Source of the DNA: Paraburkholderia acidicola | Lineage (GTDB): Bacteria > Pseudomonadota > Gammaproteobacteria > Burkholderiales > Burkholderiaceae | NCBI RefSeq assembly: GCF_002362315.1 | Contig: NZ_MTZV01000006.1 | Location: 1-64,000 of the forward strand | Length of the DNA: 64,000 nucleotides | Direction of reading: 5' to 3' | Shown here: positions 45,679 through 54,771 of the stretch, piece by piece | Position numbering within the stretch: position 1 is the stretch's first letter | Layout of the letters: every line of letters starts with the position of its first letter | Notes under the pieces: generated by a model | What the model saw: the letters and a program-made list of their open reading frames with translations, nothing else | Told to the model about the DNA's origin: nothing | Databases searched by the model: none | Made by a program: the position numbers and the translations under genes

Positions 45679-46329
45679 TCAGTTGTGCTGCAAACGATAC
45701 TCGGCCGCATGCGCGACGAGCGCCAGCGTGCCGCAGATCAGAAAGTAGATCAGCCCCGCCGCCAGATACGCTTCGAGCGGACGATAGGTGCTGGCCGCGA
45801 TATTCTGCGCGGTGCGCGTCAACTCCGCGACGCCGACCACCGAGATCAGCGACGACGCCTTGATCAGCAGCACCATTTCGTTGACGAGCGATGGCAGCGT
45901 CAACCGAAACGCCTGTGGCACCTGAATTCGTCGAAGCATATCGAACGGCGACAGACCGAGCATGCGCGCGGCCTCGATCTGCCCGGGCGCAATGCTCAGA
46001 AAACCGCCACGGAGAATCTCTGCGATGTATGAAGCCGAACACAGCGATACCGCGCTGATCGCCGCTGCAAGCGGCGGCACGTTGATACCGACGAACGGCA
46101 GCAGGTAATACACGAGCAGCAACTGCACGAGCATCGGCACGCCGCGAAAGAAGAACACATACGCGCCGCCGGCAAGACGCGCCACCCGATGAGCCGACAG
46201 CCGCGCCGCGCACACGCCGATCGCAACGAAAAAGCCGATCACGAGTCCCGTCAGCGAAATACCGACAGTCGCGAGCGCCGCGTGCAGCAGCAGCGGAAAA
46301 CCTTGCGCGAAGACCGAGAGACTGAACAT
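45679..46329 (-). CDS. ABC importer permease, HisQ-like, cluster 2
   Basis: A 216-residue permease with FFRGVPMLVQLLLVYYLLPF, an EAA-type loop (GQIEAARMLGLSPFDMLRRI) and IKASSLISVVGVAELTRTAQ. It pairs with the next gene. It is 33 bp after the binding-protein gene. Confidence 0.92.
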   Translation of the reverse strand: MFSLSVFAQGFPLLLHAALATVGISLTGLVIGFFVAIGVCAARLSAHRVARLAGGAYVFFFRGVPMLVQLLLVYYLLPFVGINVPPLAAAISAVSLCSASYIAEILRGGFLSIAPGQIEAARMLGLSPFDMLRRIQVPQAFRLTLPSLVNEMVLLIKASSLISVVGVAELTRTAQNIAASTYRPLEAYLAAGLIYFLICGTLALVAHAAEYRLQHN

Positions 46330-46362
46330 GGGCGCAGTGCCGGCGAGCCGATAGCGGTGCTA

Positions 46363-47202
46363 TCAGTAGTTCGGGGTGGGTAGCGTGGTCGGCGCGTCCA
46401 TGGCGACGCCAAACCACTTCTTCTGCAGCGTGGCGAGGCGCCCGTCACCGTGCATCTTCACGAGCGCGGCGTTGAATGCATCGGCGAGCGGCTTGCTGTC
46501 GGCATCCTTGCGCAGGCAGTACGCGAAGTAGACTTTCGCGCCGAATGACGGTTGCACAACCGTGAACGTTTCGGGCCGCTGTTTCGCGACATAAGCGATG
46601 TTGGTCACCGAGTTCGCCACTGCAGCGATGCGGCCCGCGGCGAGATCGGCGTACGCCTGATTGTTATCGACGTACTCGCGGATTTCCGGCGGTTTCGGCA
46701 GCGTGGCGACGTAGGTTTTCAACTGATCGAGCTGCGCCGAACCTTTGCCCGCGCCGACCGTCTTGCCGGCGATATCCGACGATTGCTTCAGCGACGTATC
46801 GTTCGTGCGTTTGAGCAGTGCGTCGGTCGCGTCGGCGACCGGTAGCGTGTAGGTATAGCGCTCCATGCGCGCCTTCGTGATCGTGATCGGACCGCCGACC
46901 ATATCGAACTTGCCCGCTTCGAGACCGGGCAGCACGCTCGGCCAGGGCAGATCGATAAAGCGCACTTTCACGCCGAGTTCCTTGCCGATTTCAGCAAACA
47001 GGTCCTTGTTGAAACCCGACTGCTGACCGTTCTCGAGAAAGTCGAACGGCGCGAACTGCATCTCGGTTCCGACCACCAGTTCGCCGGCCTTTTTTACTTT
47101 GGCAAGCTGATCTTCCGCGTGCGCAGTCGCACTGATGGCAACGCTTGCGGCGCACAGCGCCAGCGTCGCAAAACGACCTTTCCAGCCTGCAAGAATGCTC
47201 AT
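46363..47202 (-). CDS. ABC importer substrate-binding protein (polar amino acid type), cluster 2
   Basis: A 279-residue periplasmic protein. The signal ends near SATAHA-ED (residue 29). The mature start VKKAGELVVGTEMQFAPFDF and DLPWPSVLPGLEAGKFDMV are typical of family-3 binding proteins, but the sequence differs widely from the cluster-1 protein, so the two probably bind different ligands. GGAG is 8 bp before the ATG. First gene of the cluster. Confidence 0.9.
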   Translation of the reverse strand: MSILAGWKGRFATLALCAASVAISATAHAEDQLAKVKKAGELVVGTEMQFAPFDFLENGQQSGFNKDLFAEIGKELGVKVRFIDLPWPSVLPGLEAGKFDMVGGPITITKARMERYTYTLPVADATDALLKRTNDTSLKQSSDIAGKTVGAGKGSAQLDQLKTYVATLPKPPEIREYVDNNQAYADLAAGRIAAVANSVTNIAYVAKQRPETFTVVQPSFGAKVYFAYCLRKDADSKPLADAFNAALVKMHGDGRLATLQKKWFGVAMDAPTTLPTPNY

Positions 47203-47269
47203 GGATTTTTCTCCGTCAGGGAAGCGGCAATGCGTGAGGCAAGCCGGAAACGCGTGGAATGTGAGGGGC

Positions 47270-47278
47270 AGTATATAC
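47270..47278 (-). promoter_or_regulatory. HutC-type operator overlapping the cluster-2 ABC promoter
   Basis: gtatatac (47271-47278) matches GT-N-TA-N-AC. On the minus strand it overlaps a strong -10-like TATACT (47270-47275) upstream of the substrate-binding protein, as expected for repression. Confidence 0.65.
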
Positions 47279-47442
47279 CGCAGATTTTTCGCAAAAAATA
47301 AAGAAACGTGAACGCGCGGACTAGGGTTTTCATGCAATGTCATCGGACACAATGAGCCGTGCACAATGGCCTTTCTATGTGCATGCTGCGACAGAACAGT
47401 GAGGTTTTTTGTCGCACTGTCGCCAGCGCATCGCAGCGTTGC

Positions 47443-47471
47443 TTGCCGCGTTGGTTTTGGCGGTATATACA
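47443..47471 (+). promoter_or_regulatory. Promoter with HutC-type operator before the oxygenase gene
   Basis: TTGCCG (47443-47448), a 17-bp spacer and TATACA (47466-47471) face the oxygenase gene. A second gtatatac (47463-47470) overlaps this -10. The two copies of the site bracket the divergent gap 192 bp apart. Confidence 0.6.
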
Positions 47472-47583
47472 ACTTGGGTTCACACGAATTCAGCTACTGT
47501 GAACGCGTTGTTCGTCATCTGTCGTTTGCCGTCCACCTGTCGCTATTCGTCAGTGGAATGGCTGTCTTTCAAGGAGCGTTGCG

Positions 47584-48564
47584 ATGCCGTCGGCCACCCG
47601 TATCCCGATTATCGATCTCGCTGGCGTGCATGCCGGCGATCCTGCCGCACTCGCGCGCGTCGGCCGCGAAATCTACGACGCGTGCACGACGATCGGTTTC
47701 TTCTACGTCGTGAATCACGGTGTGCCGCAGATCGTGATCGACACGGCCGAAGCCGGCGCGAGCACGTTCTTCTCGTTTTCTACCGCGATGAAACGCCGCG
47801 TGGCCGTGAACGCACGCCATCGCGGCTTCAATGCGCTCGGCGACGCGACGATGTACCAGGCAAAGCGTCCCGATTACAAGGAGTTCTTCAGCATCGGGCT
47901 CGAACTGCCGGAAACCGATCCCGATGTGATCGCCGGTCAGCCGTTGCGCGGACCGAATAACTGGCCCGATTTCATGCCCGCGTTGCGGATCATGCTGTAT
48001 CCGTATTACGAAGCGCTCGCTGTGTGCGGCGCGGACCTGCTGCGTGCGGTGGCGGTGGGCCTCGGCGTCGATGAGCATTTCTTTGCGTCGCGTTACACGA
48101 AGCGGATGCAGCGCACGCAGATGGTGTATTACCCAACGCAGCCGCCGCAATCGGGCGAAGACCAGTTCGGCGTTGCGCCCCACACTGACTACGGTTGCAT
48201 CACACTGTTGTGGCAGGATCAGGTGGGCGGTTTGCAGGTGCGCGAAATCGCCAACGATACCTGGATCGATGCGCCGCCCATTCCCGGCAGCTTTGTCGTC
48301 AACGTCGGCGATCTGCTCGCGCGCTGGACCAACGATCGCTTCCGCTCGACGCTGCATCGCGTGATCAATACATCGGGGCGCGAGCGCTATTCGATCGCGA
48401 CGTTCTACGATCCGACCTACGGTGCGAGCGTCGATCCGCGCGAACTCGGCACGGCTGAGGCGGACCTTCGATATCAACCGATCGCAGCCGGCGACTACAT
48501 CCTCGGCCGCATCAACGACTCGATGGGCTACCGCAAGAAACTCGCTGAGGGGAACGCCGCATGA
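47584..48564 (+). CDS. Isopenicillin N synthase-family 2-oxoglutarate/Fe(II) oxygenase
   Basis: A 326-residue oxygenase with the DIOX N-terminal domain (IPIIDLAGV, GFFYVVNHGV) and the jelly-roll core. Iron ligands are His200 and Asp202 (PHTDYG) and His258 (TLHRVIN); Arg268 and Ser270 (RYSIATF) bind 2-oxoglutarate. It probably hydroxylates a small amine or amino-acid derivative. Its last bases overlap the following FAD oxidase start (ATGA), so the two are co-made. Confidence 0.88.
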   Translation: MPSATRIPIIDLAGVHAGDPAALARVGREIYDACTTIGFFYVVNHGVPQIVIDTAEAGASTFFSFSTAMKRRVAVNARHRGFNALGDATMYQAKRPDYKEFFSIGLELPETDPDVIAGQPLRGPNNWPDFMPALRIMLYPYYEALAVCGADLLRAVAVGLGVDEHFFASRYTKRMQRTQMVYYPTQPPQSGEDQFGVAPHTDYGCITLLWQDQVGGLQVREIANDTWIDAPPIPGSFVVNVGDLLARWTNDRFRSTLHRVINTSGRERYSIATFYDPTYGASVDPRELGTAEADLRYQPIAAGDYILGRINDSMGYRKKLAEGNAA

Positions 48565-49964
48565 CACCGGATCGGCGCAAGCCGCTCGATGCAACCGTTG
48601 CCGCGTTACGCGATGCGCTGGGCGCCGATGCCGTGCGCGTTGGCGACGCGATCGGCGAACGCTCGATGACCGACTGGACGCGTCACGCACCGACGCGTCC
48701 CGCAGCGCTGCTGCTGCCGCGTTCCACCGAAGACGTCGCGCGTGCACTGACAATCTGTCACGACGCGTATCAGCCGGTCGTGCCGCAAGGCGGGATGACC
48801 GGTCTAGCAGGCGGCGCGATCCCCGCTGCCACCGATATCGCCCTCGCACTCGATCGCTTCGCCGGTGTCGAGGAACTCGATACTGCGGCGGCGACGCTCA
48901 CGGTGCGCGCGGGCACGACGCTGCAGGTGGCGCAGGAGGCAGCGATCGCTGCCGGTTTCGAACTCGCACTCGATCTGGGCGCACGCGGCTCGTGCCAGAT
49001 TGGCGGCAATCTGGCGACCAATGCGGGCGGCAATCGGGTGATCCAGTCGGGCACTGCACGCGACCAGGTGCTCGGGCTCGAAGTTGTGCTCGCTGATGGC
49101 GCGGTGCTCAGTTCGCTCGGCAAGATGGTGAAGAACAACACGGGCTACGATCTCAAGCACTGGTTCATCGGCTCCGAGGGAACGCTCGGTGTGATTACGC
49201 GCGCGGTATTGCGCTTGCATCCGCAGCGCGCGGCGCGGCATACCGCGCTCGTGGCGCTGGACGGCTACGATGCCGCGGTTGCGTTGCTGCGGCGTCTCGC
49301 GCAGCGCTTCGGCAACGACATCGGTGCGTTCGAGATCATGTGGCCGGACTTCTACGATTTCGGCGTGACGTTGACTGCAAGCGGGCGCTCGCCATTTGCC
49401 ACTGCCCATCCGCTCTATGCGTTGATCGAGCATGCAGGCTTCGATGCAGACGACGCAGGCGAGCGCTTTGCGACTGCGCTAACCGACGCGCTCGACACAC
49501 AGATGATCCGCGATGCGGTAATCGCGCAATCGGTGGGCGACGCGCGCGCGTTGTGGGCGATCCGCGAATGCACAGCCGAGTTTCCGGCGCGCCTCGATCC
49601 GGTCAATTTCGACGTGAGCCTGCCGATCGGCGAGATCGGTGGTTTCGTCGATCGCTGTCGCGCGGCGCTCGATCGCCGCTGGCCCGGTAACGTCACGTAC
49701 TTCTTCGGACATATCGGCGACTCGAACCTGCATCTGACTGTCGACGGTCGCTCGGTGCCTGGCGTCGCACACGACGACGTCTATGCGTTCGTGTATGACA
49801 TGCTCGCGCCGCTGCACGGTTCGGTGTCGGCGGAACATGGCATTGGTTTGTTGAAGCGCGCGTACCTGCCGGTGTCGCGCTCGCGCGAAGAACTGGCCGC
49901 GATGGCCGCCATCAAGCACGCGCTCGATCCGCACGGCATTCTCAATCCCGGCAAGGTGCTGTAA
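48561..49964 (+). CDS. FAD-binding oxidase, GlcD/D-2-hydroxyacid dehydrogenase type
   Basis: A 467-residue flavoprotein of the PCMH fold (VPQGGMTGLAGGAIP near 75, GSCQIGGNLATNAGGNR near 150, GSEGTLGVITRAVLRLHP near 205) with the C-terminal substrate cap ending HIGDSNLHL and SAEHGIG. Relatives oxidise D-lactate, glycolate or D-2-hydroxyglutarate. Coupled to the 2-oxoglutarate oxygenase by a 4-nt overlap, which suggests the oxygenase product is oxidised here (inference). Confidence 0.88.
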   Translation: MTPDRRKPLDATVAALRDALGADAVRVGDAIGERSMTDWTRHAPTRPAALLLPRSTEDVARALTICHDAYQPVVPQGGMTGLAGGAIPAATDIALALDRFAGVEELDTAAATLTVRAGTTLQVAQEAAIAAGFELALDLGARGSCQIGGNLATNAGGNRVIQSGTARDQVLGLEVVLADGAVLSSLGKMVKNNTGYDLKHWFIGSEGTLGVITRAVLRLHPQRAARHTALVALDGYDAAVALLRRLAQRFGNDIGAFEIMWPDFYDFGVTLTASGRSPFATAHPLYALIEHAGFDADDAGERFATALTDALDTQMIRDAVIAQSVGDARALWAIRECTAEFPARLDPVNFDVSLPIGEIGGFVDRCRAALDRRWPGNVTYFFGHIGDSNLHLTVDGRSVPGVAHDDVYAFVYDMLAPLHGSVSAEHGIGLLKRAYLPVSRSREELAAMAAIKHALDPHGILNPGKVL

Positions 49965-49971
49965 AGCGCAA

Positions 49972-50008
49972 CGGCCACGGGCAGCGTCGTTAGCGCTGGC
50001 CGTGGCCG
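49972..50008. terminator. Hairpin between convergent FAD oxidase and GMC genes
   Basis: Arms cggccacgggcagcg and cgctggccgtggccg pair with one mismatch over 15 bp around a 7-nt loop. It lies just past the FAD oxidase stop, in the short gap to the converging GMC fusion gene, and can serve both strands. Confidence 0.7.
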
Positions 50009-50032
50009 CTGTGTCGGCGGATCACTTCAATT

Positions 50033-53000
50033 TCAGTACGCGTCGAGATGCTGCCCAATCGCCGGATAGACATCGCGCGCCGCGTTCTTGCCGAAGATAC
50101 AGTCGATGTGCCCATACCCATCGATCACATGCCGCGAGTAGTGCGTCGCCCCAAACCGCTCGACCAGCATCTCGAAGGTCTGCTCGGTGCTGGTGGGCAG
50201 ATAGCAGCGGTTCTGTTTGCCGTGAATGAAAGCGATCGGCAGCTTCATACGATCGATATTCGGCAGATACACGTCGCGACCCGATGCATCGACGACATGC
50301 CCCGCGCGCACGATGGTGGCGAGGTGGTCGAACAATTCCATGTCGTGCACGCCGAACAGCTCGTGCAGGTTTTCATGCAGCGGTTCGTCGAGCTGCCCGT
50401 GTTCGTAAAGCTCCCCATACAGGAACGTCGCACGATGGCAAACCGCGTTGTTGCAGTGCCCGACAGGCAGAAACCGTAGCGCCTCGTCGAACAGGTTCTT
50501 CGGCCACTTTGCGTCTTTCGTGTACGCGGTCAGATCCTTGATGCCGAGATGCCTGAGGAGGTTCGGCACATGGAGACCCGCCTTGATCGTCTGCAGATCG
50601 CCGGCTATTGGGTGAGCCGATACCTGCGACAGCACCGCCGAGCGCACCCCCGTCAAACCCGACAGCAACGACATCGAAAACGCGAGCGCGCCGAAACAGT
50701 GCGCAACCACCTGGATGTCCGGTGCGCCCGACAGCTCGCGGACTTTCGCGACCGCGGCCGGAATGTCCTCGCGCGCGATGGCGTCGGCGGTGGTTGGTTC
50801 GGGGGCGCTCGGCAGCTCGATGCTCACGCGCAGATCGACGAGCCACACGTCGTATTGCGCTGCGCACAGATACTCGACCAGGTTCGTCCCGATCAGATCC
50901 GTCGAGAAGATCCGGCTCGACACACCCGATCCGTGGATCAGCAGCACGGGTCCTTTCGTACCGCCCTGGTAGCGCGTGAGCTTCAGGGTCTTCTGGTCGG
51001 CGGTGTTGAAGAACGTAATGACCGGAGCTGGTGCGCGCAGCGTGCGGCGCGCGCGCGGCGGCGCGTCCGGATCGAAGTACTGCAGCGGCGCGGCGATACC
51101 GCCGTATTCGGTGAACAGAACGCCCGCGAAGAACCGGCCGAACTTTAGCGTCCACGCAAGCCGTGTTTCGATGTCGGGTGCGTTCGTGACTTCCATCGTG
51201 CGCGATTGCCGCAGGAAATTTTCCGGCGTGATGATCAGCGTCGCGCGGCCGATCAGCGGGGCATCGGTTGCCGCGGAATCGCGCATCTCCACGTAGAGCG
51301 TGTTCGTCTGCGACCACAGGTTGAGCAGCGACGAATGCGTGACAATCTTCTGACCGAACAGGTAGTAAGTCTTGCCCTCGACCGATTCGAGCGTCATCCG
51401 GTAGTTCATGTTGCGGACGTCGACCTCTTCCTCGTTATCGACGAACAGGTTGAAGCGGCCGTCGACGATCATCAGCGGTTCGGCCGACAGTGCCGTGCAC
51501 GTTAGCGTGCCGACCATCCGCGCCTCGTGCTGCGGGTCGGCGAGCATGTGTTCGAGATCGTCGGATTCGACGGTCAGCGTGAAGCTCATCGGGACTGACG
51601 AGACTGCGTCTGCGGCACTCGCCGGTATCGGCGTGTAATCGCCGAGCATCGTTTCGGTGAAGCGCAGCCCGATCTTCGGCGGCGGAGGCGGTGCGGACCG
51701 GCCCGCAGATGCATAGTCGATCTGCCAGCCGTGCTTCGCCGCGAGCTGCGCGCAGTTGCGTTCGGCGAGCGCCGAGATCGTGAGGAGCGGATTCACGCCG
51801 AGCGAGATCGGCATCACCGAACCGTCCATCACGTAGAGGCCGGGATGCACCGCGTTGCCGAGCGTGCCGCAATACACCTGACCCGCCTGATCGACGACCC
51901 CACGCGCGGCATCGTCCGCCATCGCGCAGCCGCCCAGCGGGTGCACGGTGACGAGACTGTCGTTGAGCAGTTTGGTGGACATCGGATTGCGCACATAGGT
52001 GCCGCCCAGTGCCGCCGATGCCGCTTCGAGCGTCTTCTCGACGGTTGCATAAATCGGCTGCTTGCCGGCATTGGGCCAGCTGATGCGCGCCCGTCCGTCC
52101 TTGACGAGGATCTCACCGCTTTCGTCGTCGTGCGCCATCACGAGGTAGGTCTGGGTGTTGCGCATCGCGCCGTGATACGGTCCGCGCAATACGCTATCGA
52201 CGACGCGTGCTTCCGGATCCAGCACACCGCCGCCGGCCGCTGCGTGCAGACCAGGCAGGGCGACGCCGTCGACTGGCGTGACGATGCCGAGCATGCCCAT
52301 CAATGCCGCACCGATCGGCGCCGCGAGCGTGCCTTCTTCGATGACGAAGCCGTCGCGCACATCCGGCGTGTTGCGGTGATCGATGATGCCGGCGATGGTC
52401 GGCCCGACCGGCGCAATGTCGGTCTGCTTGCCCCAGCCGACGGCGTTGATGTCGTGATCGGTATTCACGGCGAACGCGAGCACGTCGCCGTTGCCCGTGA
52501 GGTGCTGGCCGAGCTGGGTCGAAACCGGCAGTCCGGCTTGCTGCGAACGTAGCAGCAGCGCGGTCGAGCCGAGCGTACCCGCCGAGATGATCACGATGTC
52601 GGCGGTCACGAACAGATCGGGCGCGTCGTAGCTCTCGCGACCGAGCCCAACCAGTTGATAGCGCACGCACCACTTTTGCAGCGCTTCATCGCGTACAACC
52701 GAATGCACCGCGACGCCCGTGAAAATCTCCGCGCCGTGCGCAACCGCATCGGGCAGGTAGTTCATGTGCGTCGAGTTCTTCGCGTCGTGGTTGCAGCCGG
52801 AGTTGCAGTCGCCGCAGCCATTGCAGGCTTTTTGCATCACGCCGGCGGCGTTCGGGCCGTCCTCGAAGGTGACCGTGATGGGCGGCCGGTAGAAGCGGTC
52901 GGTCATCTCCATCTTGGCGGCGGCCAGCTCTAGCGCATCGAGCTTCGGCAGGCGCGGGAAACTGGCCGGCACCGGCGACGGCTGCAACATCGCGGTCGCG

Positions 53001-53413
53001 CGCGCATAGCCCGCGTCGCGTCCGGCGGCATCGGCGCGTACGGCAGCCGGCCAGCGCGGATCGTCCCACAGGCGCGGGTCGGGCGGCAGCGCGACGTTCG
53101 CGTTGATCAGCGACGTGCCGCCGAGCCCGCAGCCCACCACCACATTGACTTCCGGATTGACGTGCACTTCGAGCAGCGCGAGCGGCGAACCGATCTGGGC
53201 CAGGCTGGTGTTGTACTGCACCTGCGTCAGACCTTCGATCGGCGTGGCGGGATACTCGCCGGCCATGAACTCGCGGCCGCGTTCCAGCAGACAGACGTTG
53301 CGCCCGGCGCGTGCCATGCGGCTCGCCGCGATGGCGCCGCCATAACCCGACCCGACGACCACGATTTCGTAATGCGGCTGCATGGCATCAACGGCACTGG
53401 ACAAGCGGTTCAT
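50033..53413 (-). CDS. GMC oxidoreductase fused to an alpha/beta-hydrolase
   Basis: A 1126-residue fusion. Residues about 15-560 are a cholesterol-oxidase-like GMC flavoprotein: FAD site VVVGSGYGGAIAASRMARAG, Cys cluster CNGCGDCNSGC (Cys197, 200, 203, 207), and HPLGGCAM near the C-terminus. Residues about 590-720 form a beta-rich linker domain. From about 760 a hydrolase fold follows (LLIHGSG). Its nucleophile motif is AHCFG, with Cys906 in place of Ser; His1102 (GYGHID) completes the site, but Asn1068 replaces the usual acid in HGKQN. No signal peptide. A sterol or lipid alcohol substrate is inferred. Confidence 0.88.
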   Translation of the reverse strand: MNRLSSAVDAMQPHYEIVVVGSGYGGAIAASRMARAGRNVCLLERGREFMAGEYPATPIEGLTQVQYNTSLAQIGSPLALLEVHVNPEVNVVVGCGLGGTSLINANVALPPDPRLWDDPRWPAAVRADAAGRDAGYARATAMLQPSPVPASFPRLPKLDALELAAAKMEMTDRFYRPPITVTFEDGPNAAGVMQKACNGCGDCNSGCNHDAKNSTHMNYLPDAVAHGAEIFTGVAVHSVVRDEALQKWCVRYQLVGLGRESYDAPDLFVTADIVIISAGTLGSTALLLRSQQAGLPVSTQLGQHLTGNGDVLAFAVNTDHDINAVGWGKQTDIAPVGPTIAGIIDHRNTPDVRDGFVIEEGTLAAPIGAALMGMLGIVTPVDGVALPGLHAAAGGGVLDPEARVVDSVLRGPYHGAMRNTQTYLVMAHDDESGEILVKDGRARISWPNAGKQPIYATVEKTLEAASAALGGTYVRNPMSTKLLNDSLVTVHPLGGCAMADDAARGVVDQAGQVYCGTLGNAVHPGLYVMDGSVMPISLGVNPLLTISALAERNCAQLAAKHGWQIDYASAGRSAPPPPPKIGLRFTETMLGDYTPIPASAADAVSSVPMSFTLTVESDDLEHMLADPQHEARMVGTLTCTALSAEPLMIVDGRFNLFVDNEEEVDVRNMNYRMTLESVEGKTYYLFGQKIVTHSSLLNLWSQTNTLYVEMRDSAATDAPLIGRATLIITPENFLRQSRTMEVTNAPDIETRLAWTLKFGRFFAGVLFTEYGGIAAPLQYFDPDAPPRARRTLRAPAPVITFFNTADQKTLKLTRYQGGTKGPVLLIHGSGVSSRIFSTDLIGTNLVEYLCAAQYDVWLVDLRVSIELPSAPEPTTADAIAREDIPAAVAKVRELSGAPDIQVVAHCFGALAFSMSLLSGLTGVRSAVLSQVSAHPIAGDLQTIKAGLHVPNLLRHLGIKDLTAYTKDAKWPKNLFDEALRFLPVGHCNNAVCHRATFLYGELYEHGQLDEPLHENLHELFGVHDMELFDHLATIVRAGHVVDASGRDVYLPNIDRMKLPIAFIHGKQNRCYLPTSTEQTFEMLVERFGATHYSRHVIDGYGHIDCIFGKNAARDVYPAIGQHLDAY

Positions 53414-53546
53414 ACGACCACCTTTGGAATAGGAAGGGGTGGGGAAACCCCTGGAAACCTTCGAGAAGCAGGCTGAGCGCTCCTCAGCCCATCTATCCTG
53501 CATGGCGTCGCCAGAAAAGCAAGTCCATCGCGCGGCTCATTTGCCT

Positions 53547-53583
53547 GGGCGAACTCCAGAGCTCGCCTAAGGGCGAACTCCAG
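53547..53583. repeat. 13-bp direct repeat upstream of the GMC fusion gene
   Basis: gggcgaactccag occurs at 53547-53559 and 53571-53583, a 24-bp period, about 135-170 bp before the GMC start codon. It may be a two-site binding region for a regulator. Confidence 0.55.
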
Positions 53584-53661
53584 CACGAGCCACGTCGGCC
53601 TCAGGCTATCTGAGGTCTCAGTGGTCGCGTGGAAAGAGCCGCGGCCGGCGCCGACGCGCGA

Positions 53662-54453
53662 TTATGCAGCGGCGTCGATCATTTCGTCTTCGCTCGATTC
53701 GGCAGCGAGCAGATTCAGTGCAATCAGGATCGCCGTGCGGTTTTCGCTATCGATATCGATGCCGAGCACGTTGACGAGCCAGCGGCCGATCTTGGTATTG
53801 GAAAAATCGCTGGCATCCGCCGTCTTCTTCATAGTGACGCCCAGTTTCACCGCACGATAGTGATATGAGGGCACCCGATGCTGCGTAGCCACCGCCGACA
53901 ATCCGCCTTTACAGCCCGAGCACCAGCCGAGGCTGCCGGCCAGCACGATCCGCTCCGGCTCATCGAGACCGGCGATAAACGTGCGCGCGGCCAGCCGGAC
54001 GCGGTGTTCGTCGAGCCCGTATTCCATCAGCACGCTTTCCACCGGATCTTCGAGCGCATGCGCGTGCAGGTCGATTTCCTGTTCCATGCCTTCGTCTTCC
54101 ATCGACACATTGCGCTGGTGGCTCGCGCTACGCAGGCAATCGATCAGATAGCGGCGGAAGTAGGCGCACAGCGCATAGCCGTTCGACGGCGCGCTTTCGG
54201 CACAGGCGTTCGATTCGGTGTGACCGGGCGCGAGACGCAGAACCTTCGTGTAGATGAACTGGGCAACCAGTTCTTCCTTGTCTTCGCCGAGCGCCGACAG
54301 TTCCTGCGGGTGATACGAACGCAGCGCGCGGCGTACGAGGTCGTACATCGAGACCATCTCGTCTTCCGACAGCCGGGTACGGCGGCGCCATAGTTCGGGC
54401 AGGATTGCGTCGTCGAGGGTACGTGCCAGCTCACGGCTCGGAAGAGCGCTCAT
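53662..54453 (-). CDS. Divergent sigma-70-like protein
   Basis: A 263-residue protein whose layout recalls an ECF sigma factor. A segment resembling region 2 (ALCAYFRRYLIDCLRSASHQ, about residues 95-115) is followed by an acidic linker and a helix-turn-helix resembling region 4 (LSAVATQHRVPSYHYRAVKL, about 190-210). Region 4 is interrupted by WCSGCKGG, a short Cys-bearing insertion. It could be a sigma factor or a DNA-binding relative. GGAGG five bases before the ATG fixes the start. Divergent from the hybrid histidine kinase. I do not recognise the exact family. Confidence 0.5.
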   Translation of the reverse strand: MSALPSRELARTLDDAILPELWRRRTRLSEDEMVSMYDLVRRALRSYHPQELSALGEDKEELVAQFIYTKVLRLAPGHTESNACAESAPSNGYALCAYFRRYLIDCLRSASHQRNVSMEDEGMEQEIDLHAHALEDPVESVLMEYGLDEHRVRLAARTFIAGLDEPERIVLAGSLGWCSGCKGGLSAVATQHRVPSYHYRAVKLGVTMKKTADASDFSNTKIGRWLVNVLGIDIDSENRTAILIALNLLAAESSEDEMIDAAA

Positions 54454-54771
54454 GAAAACCTCCATCAAGGGTTGAGACATGAAGCGCGGGAAGCGGAAAG
54501 CCGCCAGGGAGCCGATGAGACAGGCAGTGAGACGAGGTCCGCAAGGACTGTGTGCCGCGCTGAAAGTGCACCCAGTATCGTTTTGAGATACGACTTCGCC
54601 TATATGGATTAAGTGATAGCTGACGGGTAAACTGCCGGGTAAACCGTCGGGCGAGCTGTGCCCCCGGCGGGTGCTTTTTTGTCTCCCGGCCAATGCTGGT
54701 GCGGCCGCCGCGGTTTTCCGGCGCGCCATCCGTCAAACCATACAAATTGCCAGACCCGACAAGGAGACCGC
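54454..54771. other. Divergent intergenic region, sigma-like gene and hybrid kinase
   Basis: About 318 bp, moderately AT-rich in the middle (ttgagatacgacttcgccta followed by tatggattaag). It presumably holds both promoters. No gene is supported here. Confidence 0.4.

Larger units (their letters stand above)
47203..47583. other. Divergent regulatory region of cluster 2
   Basis: About 380 bp between the binding-protein gene and the oxygenase gene. It carries two gtatatac operators, each on a candidate -10, and no coding sequence that I can support. Confidence 0.6.

Noticed and set aside
53413..53661. Mobile-element boundary upstream of the GMC fusion
   Set aside because: The 13-bp direct repeats do not flank a transposase or an inverted-repeat pair; no insertion sequence is visible.
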